The notes under the pieces were generated by a model. That model was not told the origin of the DNA. It was given only the letters and a program-made list of their open reading frames with translations, and did not search any database. The translations under genes were made by a program, and so were the position numbers. 20,039 nt of DNA, from the IMG/VR virus record IMGVR_UViG_3300034375_013653, positions 1 through 20,039 of that record; one strand, given 5' to 3'. Positions 1 to 6,444 of the stretch are shown here, piece after piece. The first letter of the stretch is position 1. Each line of letters starts with the position of its first letter. The stretch comes from a virus.

Positions 1-954
1 ATGGCCTCTTTCGAATCGGTAAACTACTTAATTCGCCCCAACAAAAGCGTAGAGCGAAAGCTCATTTTTGACACGCTATCCCATTTAAAAAAGACCTTCG
101 ATATATCTAACTACACATATATCGGGATGGGATCAATGTGGTTCATCGACTTCGTTTTAGCTCACAGAAACATAGGTATCTCAAAGCTAATCTCCTTTGA
201 GCACCCAGACCACTCCAATAGAGCTAAATTCAACTGCCCATATAAAGCCATCGAAGTTCGCGGAGAAACTGTGTCCGATGGGATTAAAAGTCTTGACTGG
301 CAGGAAAACTCAGTTGTTTGGCTGGATTATGACACTGGCCCCGAAGGCCCTGTTCTGGATGACGTAGGCTATCTCGCTCAGCGTATGTCTGCTGGTTCAT
401 TTTTGCTGGTCACTCTCAACGCTCACGTTGGTAGGCTTCCAGATAAAGACAGCCAAGATAATCCTCTCACTAGACATCAAGCTCTCGCTGAACTCATGGG
501 TGAATTTGCACCTGATGAAAGTGAGTTTCCTAACTTAAACCTTAAACAATACCCCTTAGCTCTAGCCAAAGCTTTAACGTTATGCATAGAGCGAGAAACT
601 CGCCGATCAGCCAGAGGTGTTGAATTTCATCCATTTATGAATTTCAAATACAGTGATAACGCCCCAATGATCACTATAGGTGGAATTTTTTTAGACGCAC
701 AAACCAAAGAAAAATTTCTAGCAAACGAACACATCCAGAATAGCAACTATTTAAACAAGCCACTTTTCGAAATAAATATTCCACACCTAACACAAAAGGA
801 ACGCGCAATACTGGACAGCCTACTTCCTGACCAAGCAGGAATAAGCGAGGCTAAGTTTGAAGAAATTTGCGGTTTTAAAATTGCTCAAAAAAGCCTTAAT
901 GGGTATGCCGACTTTTATAAGCTCTACCCTGTCTTTGGCGAAGTTCTTCTTTAA
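1..954 (+). CDS. SAM-methyltransferase-like (Rossmann-fold) protein next to a DNA methyltransferase
   Basis: The 317-aa product starts at the first base of the window, so an upstream start cannot be excluded. A glycine-rich loop, GMGS (residues 42-45), follows a beta strand. An acidic residue in FEHP (E67) closes the next strand, and a WLDYD segment (107-111) sits where motif IV lies in class I SAM methyltransferases. The rest is helical and hydrophilic with no membrane segment. I cannot name its substrate. It lies 66 bp upstream of a cytosine-5 DNA methyltransferase gene on the same strand, in the accessory zone left of the phage repressor, and is clearly AT-richer than the phage backbone. 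A modification or restriction partner role is inferred from position only; no PD-(D/E)XK or HNH motif was seen. Confidence 0.6.
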   Translation: MASFESVNYLIRPNKSVERKLIFDTLSHLKKTFDISNYTYIGMGSMWFIDFVLAHRNIGISKLISFEHPDHSNRAKFNCPYKAIEVRGETVSDGIKSLDWQENSVVWLDYDTGPEGPVLDDVGYLAQRMSAGSFLLVTLNAHVGRLPDKDSQDNPLTRHQALAELMGEFAPDESEFPNLNLKQYPLALAKALTLCIERETRRSARGVEFHPFMNFKYSDNAPMITIGGIFLDAQTKEKFLANEHIQNSNYLNKPLFEINIPHLTQKERAILDSLLPDQAGISEAKFEEICGFKIAQKSLNGYADFYKLYPVFGEVLL

Positions 955-962
955 CGCTCCGA

Positions 963-991
963 TCGACACACAGCCACGACCCATGTATAAT
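963..991 (+). promoter_or_regulatory. Sigma70-type promoter for the DNA methyltransferase gene
   Basis: A -35 box TCGACA (963-968, five of six to consensus) is separated by exactly 17 bp from a perfect -10 box TATAAT (986-991). Transcription would start near 998, about 23 bases before the methyltransferase ATG at 1021. The gene could therefore be expressed on its own as well as by read-through from the upstream gene. Confidence 0.65.
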
Positions 992-1020
992 AGCCCCCAG
1001 AACAGACCTCGGGCATCAAA

Positions 1021-2106
1021 ATGAAATTGCTTGACTTATTTAGCGGCTGCGGCGGACTAACACTAGGCTCAAAGAAGGCCGGCTTTCAAACCGCACTCGC
1101 AGTTGACATTGACCCTATCCTATCTAGCTCTTTTGGCATTAACTTTCCTGGCATCCGCTTTTTAAGGGCTGACGTTAGCCTACTTAATTACGAGACGTTA
1201 TCCAATCTTATTCCTGACGGCGTAGATGGTGTTATTGGCGGTCCTCCTTGCCAGGGTTTTAGTGGCATTGGGAAAGGGGACGTTTCTGACCCTAGAAGAG
1301 AGCTTTTAAAAGAGTTCTTTAGAGTTGTAAACTTGGTTAACCCTAAGTTCTTTGTAATGGAAAATGTCCCTGGACTTATCTTCCCCAACAACAGACCCGT
1401 CCTTGATCAAGCCCTTTCTATTCTCGACTCTGAATGGAAGATACTTGGCCCCATTGTTCTGGATGCGTCAGACTATGGTGCCCCTACTAAGCGTCGCAGA
1501 GTATTTGTGTTTGGCTTCAACACTTCCAAGACTACCCCTCTTTCTCTTGAAGACATAGTTTCTGGAACCTACCCACGCACTACAGTTCGCGACGCTATTC
1601 ACGACTTAAAAGGTGCATATCAGGGCAAAGACGGGCTGTGGCGATATAAGCGAAAGGCTATTTCTCCTTACTCATTCAAGATGAGATCAGCCTCAGGCAA
1701 GTTTTCTGGGCATCAATTGACAAAACACAAACGTGAAGTCGAATTACGCTTTGCTAGTGTTCCTCAAGGAGGCGTTGATCCTGTAGGAAAACATAAAAGG
1801 CTTGAGTGGTCTGGCTTTTGCCCAACGCTTAGAGCTGGCACTGGGTCTGACAAAGGTTCCTTTCAGTCTGTACGTCCCCTTCACCCCGATGACAATAGAG
1901 TCATCACGCCACGCGAAGGGGCACGTTTGCAGGGTTTCCCTGATGACTTTGTTTTTCATGAGACGGTTTGGCACAGCTTTAGGATGATTGGAAATAGTGT
2001 TTCCCCAATCATTGCAGAGGCTTTGCTAAAGAACATTGCTAACGGCTTAGAGAAATATGCCGCTAGAACAGCACGCGCAACAACTGAAGCTTGCGCTCTT
2101 GCTTAA
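1021..2106 (+). CDS. DNA (cytosine-5) methyltransferase
   Basis: The 361-aa C5-cytosine methyltransferase transfers a methyl group from SAM to C5 of cytosine in a specific DNA site. All main motifs are present in order. Motif I is DLFSGCGG (5-12). Motif IV is GPPCQGFSG (74-82) with catalytic Cys77. Motif VI is ENVPG (114-118) and a motif VIII-like segment is KRRRVFVFG (157-165). Motif IX is RVITPREGARLQGFPDDF (293-310) and motif X is MIGNSVSP (322-329). The target-recognition region lies between about residues 195 and 285 and does not reveal the site. The length is normal for a monomeric type II enzyme. No recognisable endonuclease follows: the next gene is convergent (phage repressor), with a GGCTGC/GCAGCC hairpin at 2115-2133 between them. 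It is probably prophage cargo acting as a solitary or anti-restriction methylase, or one half of a system with the upstream gene. Confidence 0.93.
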   Translation: MKLLDLFSGCGGLTLGSKKAGFQTALAVDIDPILSSSFGINFPGIRFLRADVSLLNYETLSNLIPDGVDGVIGGPPCQGFSGIGKGDVSDPRRELLKEFFRVVNLVNPKFFVMENVPGLIFPNNRPVLDQALSILDSEWKILGPIVLDASDYGAPTKRRRVFVFGFNTSKTTPLSLEDIVSGTYPRTTVRDAIHDLKGAYQGKDGLWRYKRKAISPYSFKMRSASGKFSGHQLTKHKREVELRFASVPQGGVDPVGKHKRLEWSGFCPTLRAGTGSDKGSFQSVRPLHPDDNRVITPREGARLQGFPDDFVFHETVWHSFRMIGNSVSPIIAEALLKNIANGLEKYAARTARATTEACALA

Positions 2107-2199
2107 AGATTAGTGGCTGCTTCCACAGCAGCCCTAAACTGCCTTAACTCTTAGGCCTTCCACGGGCGTACCAGCGCCTAGCTACTTCCTGTGTGATCG

Positions 2200-2469
2200 C
2201 TATCCCGCGTTTGGACTGGCCAAGTTTCGATTTGTCTCGTCATATTCTGGGCTGGTTTGGCCGCACTCTGGAGCAATCTGGCCGCTAGCCAGCCACAACG
2301 CGTACTCGGGGTGAATCTTCACAATCGAGCTAATGTCGTCCTCATTGGCCCTCCTTCCGCCTTTTCTCAGCGCATACCACTTCTCTCGATCGATGCCACT
2401 GAGCTCTTCCAGCTTCTTGGCTGTAAGCTTCTTATATTCCCAAATAGCAACTATTCGCTCTCTGATCAT
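2200..2469 (-). CDS. Phage repressor of element 1 (HTH, Pf repressor-like)
   Basis: The 89-aa basic/acidic protein is transcribed divergently from the XisF-like gene, the position of the lysogeny repressor in Pf-type prophages. Residues 14-36 form a helix-turn-helix candidate (LTAKKLEELSGIDREKWYAL). The C-terminal part, HPEYALWLASGQIAPECGQ, is nearly the same as in the element 2 repressor (14580-14852), while the HTH region differs. I infer that it represses the regulator and replication genes by binding the 2470-2599 intergenic region. The start (ATG complementary to 2467-2469) is supported by alignment with the element 2 protein, which begins MIRDRL against MIRERI here. Confidence 0.75.
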   Translation of the reverse strand: MIRERIVAIWEYKKLTAKKLEELSGIDREKWYALRKGGRRANEDDISSIVKIHPEYALWLASGQIAPECGQTSPEYDETNRNLASPNAG

Positions 2470-2481
2470 TCTAAATTCATC

Positions 2482-2566
2482 TAAATAATTGGCATATATT
2501 GCTAGTCAATATGAGCCTAATCCCTATAATTGGCACCAGATAACAGGCAAATAATGCCAATGCCAA
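2482..2566. promoter_or_regulatory. Divergent promoters and operator region of element 1
   Basis: Rightward, a perfect -10 TATAAT (2525-2530) lies 16 bp after a weak -35 TAGTCA (2503-2508), reading toward the XisF-like gene. Leftward, the complement of 2504-2509 reads TTGACT and the complement of 2482-2487 reads TATTTA, spaced 16 bp, reading toward the repressor. Between them is a 17-bp palindrome, ATATTG-CTAGT-CAATAT (2496-2512). The decamer ATAATTGGCA occurs twice (2485-2494 and 2526-2535, 41 bp apart), and inverted TGCCAA copies lie at 2555-2566. These are the likely repressor or XisF binding sites; assignment of protein to site is inference. Confidence 0.6.
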
Positions 2567-2599
2567 GCGATTTCACTTGTCGATTATAGGGCAAAAGCT

Positions 2600-2872
2600 A
2601 TGGAACAGTCTGGTGTAGTGGGGCTTTCGATTTCGGGAGACGCCCAACGCGTAACGGATTTCCGCGACGCACCGTTCTGCACGAAATACGTGCTGGCTCA
2701 GCTCCTGGGCATGGAGCAAATCACCGAAGACGTGGTGCGCGGCTGGATCGAAAGCCACGCCCTGCCGACCGTAAAAATCGGCCGTCACCGCGTCATCAAC
2801 CTGCACCGCATCCGCCGCGACCTCGACCGAGGCAAAACCATCTTCTGCGCGGGGGATTACAGCGATGACTAA
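2600..2872 (+). CDS. XisF-like excisionase/transcription regulator of element 1
   Basis: The 90-aa protein is the first rightward gene, divergent from the repressor. Residues about 33-80 (LAQLLGMEQITEDVVRGWIE, then LPTVKIGRHRVINLHRIRRDL) look like an AlpA/excisionase-type winged helix, with the KIGRHR wing typical of such proteins. It ends in GKTIFCAGDYSDD. Two homologues occur in element 2 with the same GDY ending. In Pf4 the protein in this place (XisF4) promotes excision and activates phage genes; the same role is inferred here from position and fold. The reading frame ends in GATGACTAA, just before the next gene. Confidence 0.7.
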   Translation: MEQSGVVGLSISGDAQRVTDFRDAPFCTKYVLAQLLGMEQITEDVVRGWIESHALPTVKIGRHRVINLHRIRRDLDRGKTIFCAGDYSDD

Positions 2873-2886
2873 TCAGGTGCCCGCTC

Positions 2887-3258
2887 ATGAATCCCTCCCA
2901 GTACCTGCTATCGCACCACAAGGATTGCGGCTGCCAGAGCTGCTTTGCCCGCAATCCGCAGGGCAAGACGTTCGCCTTTCGCCGTCACCCGCACGCCGAG
3001 AGCTGCGACTGCTCTGTCTGCTGGTTAAACCGAAACTGGCAACCGCCGAAGCCCGCCGCCTCCCCGTCCACACCATGCACCGACTGCCGCCCCGCACAAT
3101 GGCACATGGTCGATGGGCGGAACTGTGTGACAGCTGCCTCGTACTGCGAGAAACACAAGCCGTCGCCCCGTCCGCCGAAGTACTGGCACGTTGTGAGCGA
3201 CACCGGCAAACCAACGCCCTTCGTGCCCCTGCGCGAGCCGTTCGAACTGGTGGGGTGA
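2887..3258 (+). CDS. Cysteine-rich small protein, probable zinc binder, function unknown
   Basis: The 123-aa protein has paired cysteines: CGCQSC (14-19), CDCSVC (40-45) and CTDC (64-67), with further His and Cys residues downstream. This suggests two or three zinc ribbons or knuckles. I prefer this frame over the overlapping frame starting at 2865 because that frame is low-complexity Arg/Ala/Pro/Leu without structure. An AGGTG ribosome-binding site at 2875-2879 sits 7 bases before this ATG. It lies between the XisF-like gene and a small membrane protein in the early part of element 1. It has no counterpart in element 2. I do not recognise the family. Confidence 0.6.
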   Translation: MNPSQYLLSHHKDCGCQSCFARNPQGKTFAFRRHPHAESCDCSVCWLNRNWQPPKPAASPSTPCTDCRPAQWHMVDGRNCVTAASYCEKHKPSPRPPKYWHVVSDTGKPTPFVPLREPFELVG

Positions 3259-3262
3259 TCGC

Positions 3263-3466
3263 ATGAGCACTTTCGAAGCGCTGCTCTTTATCGGCTGGTT
3301 GTGCGCGCTCTGCTCTCTCTTCCTGCTTGATGTCTATCGCATCTTTGGTACCGGCCAGAAGCCTTTAGAGCAATCGCCTCCGGCGTCCGTGACTGGCCAC
3401 CCCGGTCTTCCTGACCAGACTGCGCAATCACCGCCAGTCGCGGGCGACGGTGGCGAAACGGGATGA
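3263..3466 (+). CDS. Small single-pass membrane protein, unknown function
   Basis: The 67-aa product has one hydrophobic helix at its N terminus (residues about 5-27, EALLFIGWLCALCSLFLLDV) followed by a Pro/Gln/Gly-rich soluble tail. It starts 4 bases after the stop of the Cys-rich gene with a GGTGGGGTG ribosome-binding stretch, so the two are probably co-translated. Its TGA stop overlaps the ATG of a 15-codon frame within the conserved 31-nt hairpin element (3460-3490). It could be an early membrane protein of the phage; nothing more can be said from sequence. Confidence 0.5.
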   Translation: MSTFEALLFIGWLCALCSLFLLDVYRIFGTGQKPLEQSPPASVTGHPGLPDQTAQSPPVAGDGGETG

Positions 3467-3490
3467 CAAGGGCAAAGCCCTTGGTGTTGA
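3429..3490. other. Candidate packaging-signal / cis-acting hairpin region of element 1
   Basis: A stem-loop GTCGC-GG-GCGAC flanked by CACC/GGTG (3429-3452) precedes a 31-nt block (3460-3490). The block holds a 7-bp perfect stem, CAAGGGC-AAA-GCCCTTG (3467-3483). The same 31 nt occur without a single change in element 2 (16018-16048), although the flanks are unrelated. No U-run follows, so it is not a standard terminator. A packaging signal or minus-strand origin is inferred. The block also encodes MTRAKPLVL in frame after an ATG in both elements, so a short leader peptide is the alternative. Confidence 0.5.
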
Positions 3491-3756
3491 ACATGATCAA
3501 ACTTGAATAAAACTCACACGTCACAACTAACGAAATGCTCTTTATTCCACTTTATTGCACATTGTTAGAACTGACATGTTAATTACTCAAGAATGGTTTT
3601 TCTGATTTTTAGTAGCGTATAACTAGACACACAAACCCTTTGCAGCCCGCGTAAACCCTGGCACTGGCGAACCTAACAAGTTCCCTGGCCTGGGCTAACT
3701 CGGCCCGCAAAAAGGCAAATCCGCGCACTAACGCGCAACTAAGCGAGGAAACACAA
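3491..3756 (+). promoter_or_regulatory. AT-rich leader and probable promoter of the virion operon
   Basis: About 270 bp without a convincing gene. The first half is unusually AT-rich for this element. One possible promoter is TTGCAC (3555-3560), 16 bp, TGTTAA (3577-3582). A second -10-like box is TATAAC (3618-3623). The transcript would then have a GC-rich leader of over 100 nt. The ribosome-binding site GAGGA (3745-3749) serves the next gene. The region sits where filamentous phages keep the intergenic region and the promoter for the ssDNA-binding and coat genes. Promoter assignment is tentative. Confidence 0.4.
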
Positions 3757-4128
3757 ATGGCACGTTCGACTATGGAAGTTGCATTTCTCGGCACTCAGAA
3801 AGTGGCGTTCAACCAAAACGGTAACGACGTAAAAATCGTCAAGGTGTTCTACGGCGATGAGCCCGACGGTATCACCGAAAACGGCCTGTCCATCGTGGGC
3901 ATGGATGTTCCCGCCGATGTAGCCGATGAGGTGTTCGCCTCCGGCGCTCAGTTCTCCCCGCTGGAAACTGTCCGCATCACCTTCGAAGTGGCTCGGGCTG
4001 GCAAGCAGAAAGGCAACAATCTTTGCGTTCATTTGGAGTCGGTCAAACCGGGCTCCAGCCAAGCAAGCAAACCCGCTCCCCAACCCGGCCAGCAACAGCC
4101 CAAGTCGGCTGAAGCGCCCAAGGCCTAA
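3757..4128 (+). CDS. Probable single-stranded DNA-binding protein (gene V analogue)
   Basis: The 123-aa soluble protein is predicted to be beta-rich up to about residue 95, followed by a Pro/Gln/Ala/Lys-rich flexible tail (SSQASKPAPQPGQQQPKS). The fold and tail resemble small phage ssDNA-binding proteins, and it occupies the gene V position: first gene of the virion operon, just before the pVII/pIX-like peptides. In filamentous phages this protein coats the plus strand and halts conversion to double-stranded DNA before packaging. It has a good ribosome-binding site, GAGGA, 7 bases before ATG. Element 2 has no homologue. Function is inferred mainly from position. Confidence 0.55.
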   Translation: MARSTMEVAFLGTQKVAFNQNGNDVKIVKVFYGDEPDGITENGLSIVGMDVPADVADEVFASGAQFSPLETVRITFEVARAGKQKGNNLCVHLESVKPGSSQASKPAPQPGQQQPKSAEAPKA

Positions 4129-4143
4129 CCCCAGGCCATCGCC

Positions 4144-4335
4144 ATGCTGATTCACGGCCGCGTCCTCTGTGACCTGTGCTTGGCCGATATGGGCCAAGTC
4201 TACGGCCAGCCTGCTGACTCCAGCGGCTGGGCGGCTGACTTCGGCATGGCTCCCGACTACGCCGTCTGCCCTGACTGCAAAGCCCTGGCTGAGCAAGAAG
4301 AAGACGGCGCAGTGCTCACGGACACAACGCAATAG
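4144..4335 (+). CDS. Small CxxC zinc-ribbon-like protein
   Basis: The 63-aa acidic protein has two CxxC pairs, CDLC (residues 9-12) and CPDC (42-45), about 30 residues apart, which is the pattern of a single zinc ribbon. It has no membrane segment. It lies 15 bases after the ssDNA-binding candidate and 8 bases before a small membrane peptide, so it belongs to the same operon. I do not recognise the family. Confidence 0.5.
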   Translation: MLIHGRVLCDLCLADMGQVYGQPADSSGWAADFGMAPDYAVCPDCKALAEQEEDGAVLTDTTQ

Positions 4336-4343
4336 GTGCCGGT

Positions 4344-4463
4344 ATGGGATCGCTAGAAAGCTACCTCGCCAACGTCACCCTGGGTGATCTGTGGGCCCTG
4401 CAGTTCCTTCAAGGGATGGTCTATCTGGCCGCTCTTGGCCTCATTCACGGGCACCAGAGGTAA
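4344..4463 (+). CDS. Minor coat-like membrane peptide (pVII/pIX position)
   Basis: A 39-aa frame starts with MGSLESYLANVTLGDLW and contains a hydrophobic stretch, FLQGMVYLAALGLIHG (residues 21-36). It fills the gap between two operon genes almost exactly. Filamentous phages carry two tiny hydrophobic minor coat proteins (pVII, pIX) just upstream of the major coat gene, and this and the next frame match that arrangement. Homology cannot be shown at this length, so the call rests on position, size and hydrophobicity. Confidence 0.5.
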   Translation: MGSLESYLANVTLGDLWALQFLQGMVYLAALGLIHGHQR

Positions 4464-4469
4464 CGGGCA

Positions 4470-4595
4470 ATGGCATTCACCTGGGGGCAATACCTCGTTA
4501 TCGCTGGGCTCTTCATCGGCTCTCTCGGGATCGGCGTCGCCTGGGGTGCTTTCCGGCTTGGCTGGAAAGAAATCATTGACGCATCAACCAACTGA
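4470..4595 (+). CDS. Second minor coat-like membrane peptide (pVII/pIX position)
   Basis: The 41-aa frame begins MAFTWGQYLVIAGLFIGSLG, has one transmembrane helix (residues about 7-28), and ends with a basic/acidic tail, RLGWKEIIDASTN. It starts 6 bases after the previous peptide stops. Its TGA lies within TGAGGA, which is also the ribosome-binding site of the major coat gene. The tight packing and operon position support translation. By analogy with Ff phages it would cap the virion end assembled first and help start packaging. Confidence 0.55.
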   Translation: MAFTWGQYLVIAGLFIGSLGIGVAWGAFRLGWKEIIDASTN

Positions 4596-4606
4596 GGAAA
4601 CTCACC

Positions 4607-4909
4607 ATGTACCAAAGCAAGAAAGAGATCGCCATTCGTGGCGAACAGGTTGCACAGAGCGATACCAGTGTCGGTAAAGCACTGGGCGCCAAAGCGGCTG
4701 CCACCTTCACCGTTGCCGCTGCTGGCATGACTGCCGGTGCTGCCAATGCGGCCATCACCGTTCCGCCTGAACTGCTCGAGGTTTTCACCGATCTGGCCAC
4801 CGCCTTCGGCACCCTGGTTGCCGCTGGTGCGGTGCTGTTCGGTGTCATCCGCGGCACCCTGGCGCTGTTCAAGATCGCCAGCCGCGTCTTCAGCGCTGCG
4901 GGCGCTTGA
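4607..4909 (+). CDS. Major coat protein precursor (pVIII-like)
   Basis: The 100-aa protein has a long leader ending in TAGAANA, with probable signal-peptidase cleavage after residue 48. The mature form of about 52 aa has an acidic amphipathic start (VPPELLEVFTDLATAF), a hydrophobic core (GTLVAAGAVLFGVI) and a basic C-terminal end (RGTLALFKIASRVF). That is the standard layout of inovirus major coat proteins, in which the basic end faces the DNA. A strong ribosome-binding site, GAGGA (4594-4598), lies 8 bases upstream and an intrinsic terminator follows the gene, as after gene VIII in other filamentous phages. The leader is longer than usual. Confidence 0.82.
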   Translation: MYQSKKEIAIRGEQVAQSDTSVGKALGAKAAATFTVAAAGMTAGAANAAITVPPELLEVFTDLATAFGTLVAAGAVLFGVIRGTLALFKIASRVFSAAGA

Positions 4910-4923
4910 TCTAGCGGAAAAAC

Positions 4924-4951
4924 GGCCCGGTAACGTGTTATCGGGCCTTTT
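4924..4951 (+). terminator. Rho-independent terminator after the major coat gene
   Basis: The stem GGCCCG (4924-4929) pairs with CGGGCC (4942-4947), with further pairing inside the loop (TAAC/GTTA), and is followed by TTTT. It lies 15 bases after the coat stop. A terminator here lets coat mRNA accumulate while only some transcripts continue into the adsorption and assembly genes. Confidence 0.85.
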
Positions 4952-4964
4952 CAAAAGACCTTTC

Positions 4965-5030
4965 ATGGACGCCAACATGCTCACCATCTTCCTGGCGGCG
5001 TTCTGGACACTGCTGTTAGGGCGGGTATGA
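4965..5030 (+). CDS. Possible 21-aa hydrophobic peptide before the adsorption gene
   Basis: A short frame, MDANMLTIFLAAFWTLLLGRV, has a TGA that overlaps the ATG of the next gene (ATGA at 5027-5030), suggesting translational coupling. Residues 5-18 are strongly hydrophobic. It may only serve to bring ribosomes to the pIII-like gene. There is no family evidence. Confidence 0.35.
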   Translation: MDANMLTIFLAAFWTLLLGRV

Positions 5031-6442
5031 ACATGACTCAAGCGTTCTCTCGCCTATCTGTTCACGCGCTGCTGGCACTTGTATTCCTGGCGCTCTCCGC
5101 CACCGCGAATGCCGCCACAAAGATTACCTACTACTACGGCAAGCAAGGTGACTGGATCACCTCGCGGCAAAAGAATTCCGACGCCGCCTGTATGGCGATT
5201 CTCTCGGAGAATCCGGACGGCACCTCTAAATACAAACACGTCGCTGCCCTTCAGGGCACCAGTGGCGCCAACTGTATCGGCGACCTACAGCCCAGCGGCC
5301 CACGCGGCGCTTACGGCCAGTGGGTTTCCACAACGGTTACCTGTGAGCACGGCTCCGCCGATGGCCTTAACTGTAACGTGCCTCCAAAAGATTGCTCCCC
5401 TACAGCCGGCAGTGTTGATCACTCTGTAGCGTTGGCTGGCCGTCGAAGCGACATCCCTCCCGGCTCCCCGACCCGCCCGTTAAATCCCAATATGTGCAGT
5501 GATGGTTGCCAGTATGCCTATGCGGGCGACCTTACTAACACCAACTGCGGCAGCATCCGTGGCGGCGATCCTGGCGATCTTTACTGCGTCTTCCGCTACT
5601 CCGGCACAGGCCAAGCCTGTGTTCCTTCTGACGAACCGGTAGATGCGGCGGCGCCGCCTGATCCCAACCCGCCAGCTGATCCCAACGATCCCACTAACCC
5701 AGCCAACAACTGCGGCAAGGGTTTCGCGTGGTCGGGCACAACCTGCGTTCGCTATTTCGAACCTGACACCAACAACGGCGGCAACACAGGCGGTAACGAC
5801 AATTCGGGCGGCAACACCGGTGGCAATAACGGCGGCTCAGACAATGGCGGCGGTGATAGCGGCTCAGGTAACGGTAGCGGCGATGGTTCCGGTAACGGCT
5901 CGGGCAACGGCAATGGCTCAGGCAATGGCAATACGGGTGGTGGTGGCCCGGCGACGGATGTTTCAGGCGTCGAAGACCGCCTGGATAAGATTTGGGACTC
6001 CCTGTTTGGCGGTGAGTACGACAACTCCGGCGACGGCAACGATGCTGAATCAGAAGCATCCGGTGAGTCTGCCGGTTCCGCCATAGGTGACCTTCTCGCT
6101 AGCGAAGGCCAGGAAGCCGTAGACGCCTACGAAGAAGACTCCAAAGAGTTTCTGGATACGCTGCCTAACACGGTGGCCGGCTGGTTTGGCGACGGCACCA
6201 CGGTCGGGCTTCGTCGCGGTCTTGAAACGGTTCTGCCTTCGGCCAGTGGTTGTGCCGACTACAAAGTCGCTTTCTCCCTCGGCAAATACAACTCCTCTCT
6301 CGTCCTGCCTGTGTGCGAGATATCCCGCTATACGCGCCTGCTTGAATGGGTCATCTACTGCGTGACCGCCATTGGTCTGTGGCGAATTCTCTTTTCTGGC
6401 TTGCGTCAGGACGACGTTAAAGCCGCCAAGGGAGGGTTCTAA
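5027..6442 (+). CDS. Adsorption / minor coat protein (pIII-like)
   Basis: The 471-aa protein has a signal peptide (residues 1-29, cleavage after ATANA) and a cysteine-containing N-terminal domain (about 30-240). A long Gly/Asn/Ser-rich linker follows (about 245-310, repeated GGN, GSG and GNG units), then an acidic C-terminal domain, and one transmembrane helix near the end (about 438-458, LLEWVIYCVTAIGLWRILF) with a short basic tail. This is the layout of the filamentous-phage receptor-binding protein: N domains for pilus and co-receptor binding, a glycine linker, and a membrane anchor that ends assembly. It lies between the coat terminator and the pVI-like gene, as expected. The receptor cannot be read from sequence. 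Confidence 0.8.
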   Translation: MNMTQAFSRLSVHALLALVFLALSATANAATKITYYYGKQGDWITSRQKNSDAACMAILSENPDGTSKYKHVAALQGTSGANCIGDLQPSGPRGAYGQWVSTTVTCEHGSADGLNCNVPPKDCSPTAGSVDHSVALAGRRSDIPPGSPTRPLNPNMCSDGCQYAYAGDLTNTNCGSIRGGDPGDLYCVFRYSGTGQACVPSDEPVDAAAPPDPNPPADPNDPTNPANNCGKGFAWSGTTCVRYFEPDTNNGGNTGGNDNSGGNTGGNNGGSDNGGGDSGSGNGSGDGSGNGSGNGNGSGNGNTGGGGPATDVSGVEDRLDKIWDSLFGGEYDNSGDGNDAESEASGESAGSAIGDLLASEGQEAVDAYEEDSKEFLDTLPNTVAGWFGDGTTVGLRRGLETVLPSASGCADYKVAFSLGKYNSSLVLPVCEISRYTRLLEWVIYCVTAIGLWRILFSGLRQDDVKAAKGGF

Positions 6443-6444
6443 CC

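Noticed and set aside
1-954. Restriction endonuclease partner of the cytosine methyltransferase
   Set aside because: No PD-(D/E)XK, HNH, GIY-YIG or PLD motif was seen; the visible motifs fit a SAM-binding fold instead.
2107-2199. Left attachment site of element 1 between methyltransferase and repressor
   Set aside because: No part of the 46-bp tRNA-derived repeat is present; only a GGCTGC/GCAGCC stem is seen.
2865-3266. 133-aa plus-strand frame overlapping the Cys-rich gene
   Set aside because: Composition is low-complexity Arg/Ala/Pro/Leu; the 2887 frame has ordered CxxC pairs and a better ribosome-binding site.
5760-5950. Repetitive GGC/AAC-rich DNA that could suggest a tandem-repeat or CRISPR-like array
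   Set aside because: It encodes the glycine-rich linker of the pIII-like protein in frame; repeat units are irregular and have no spacers.
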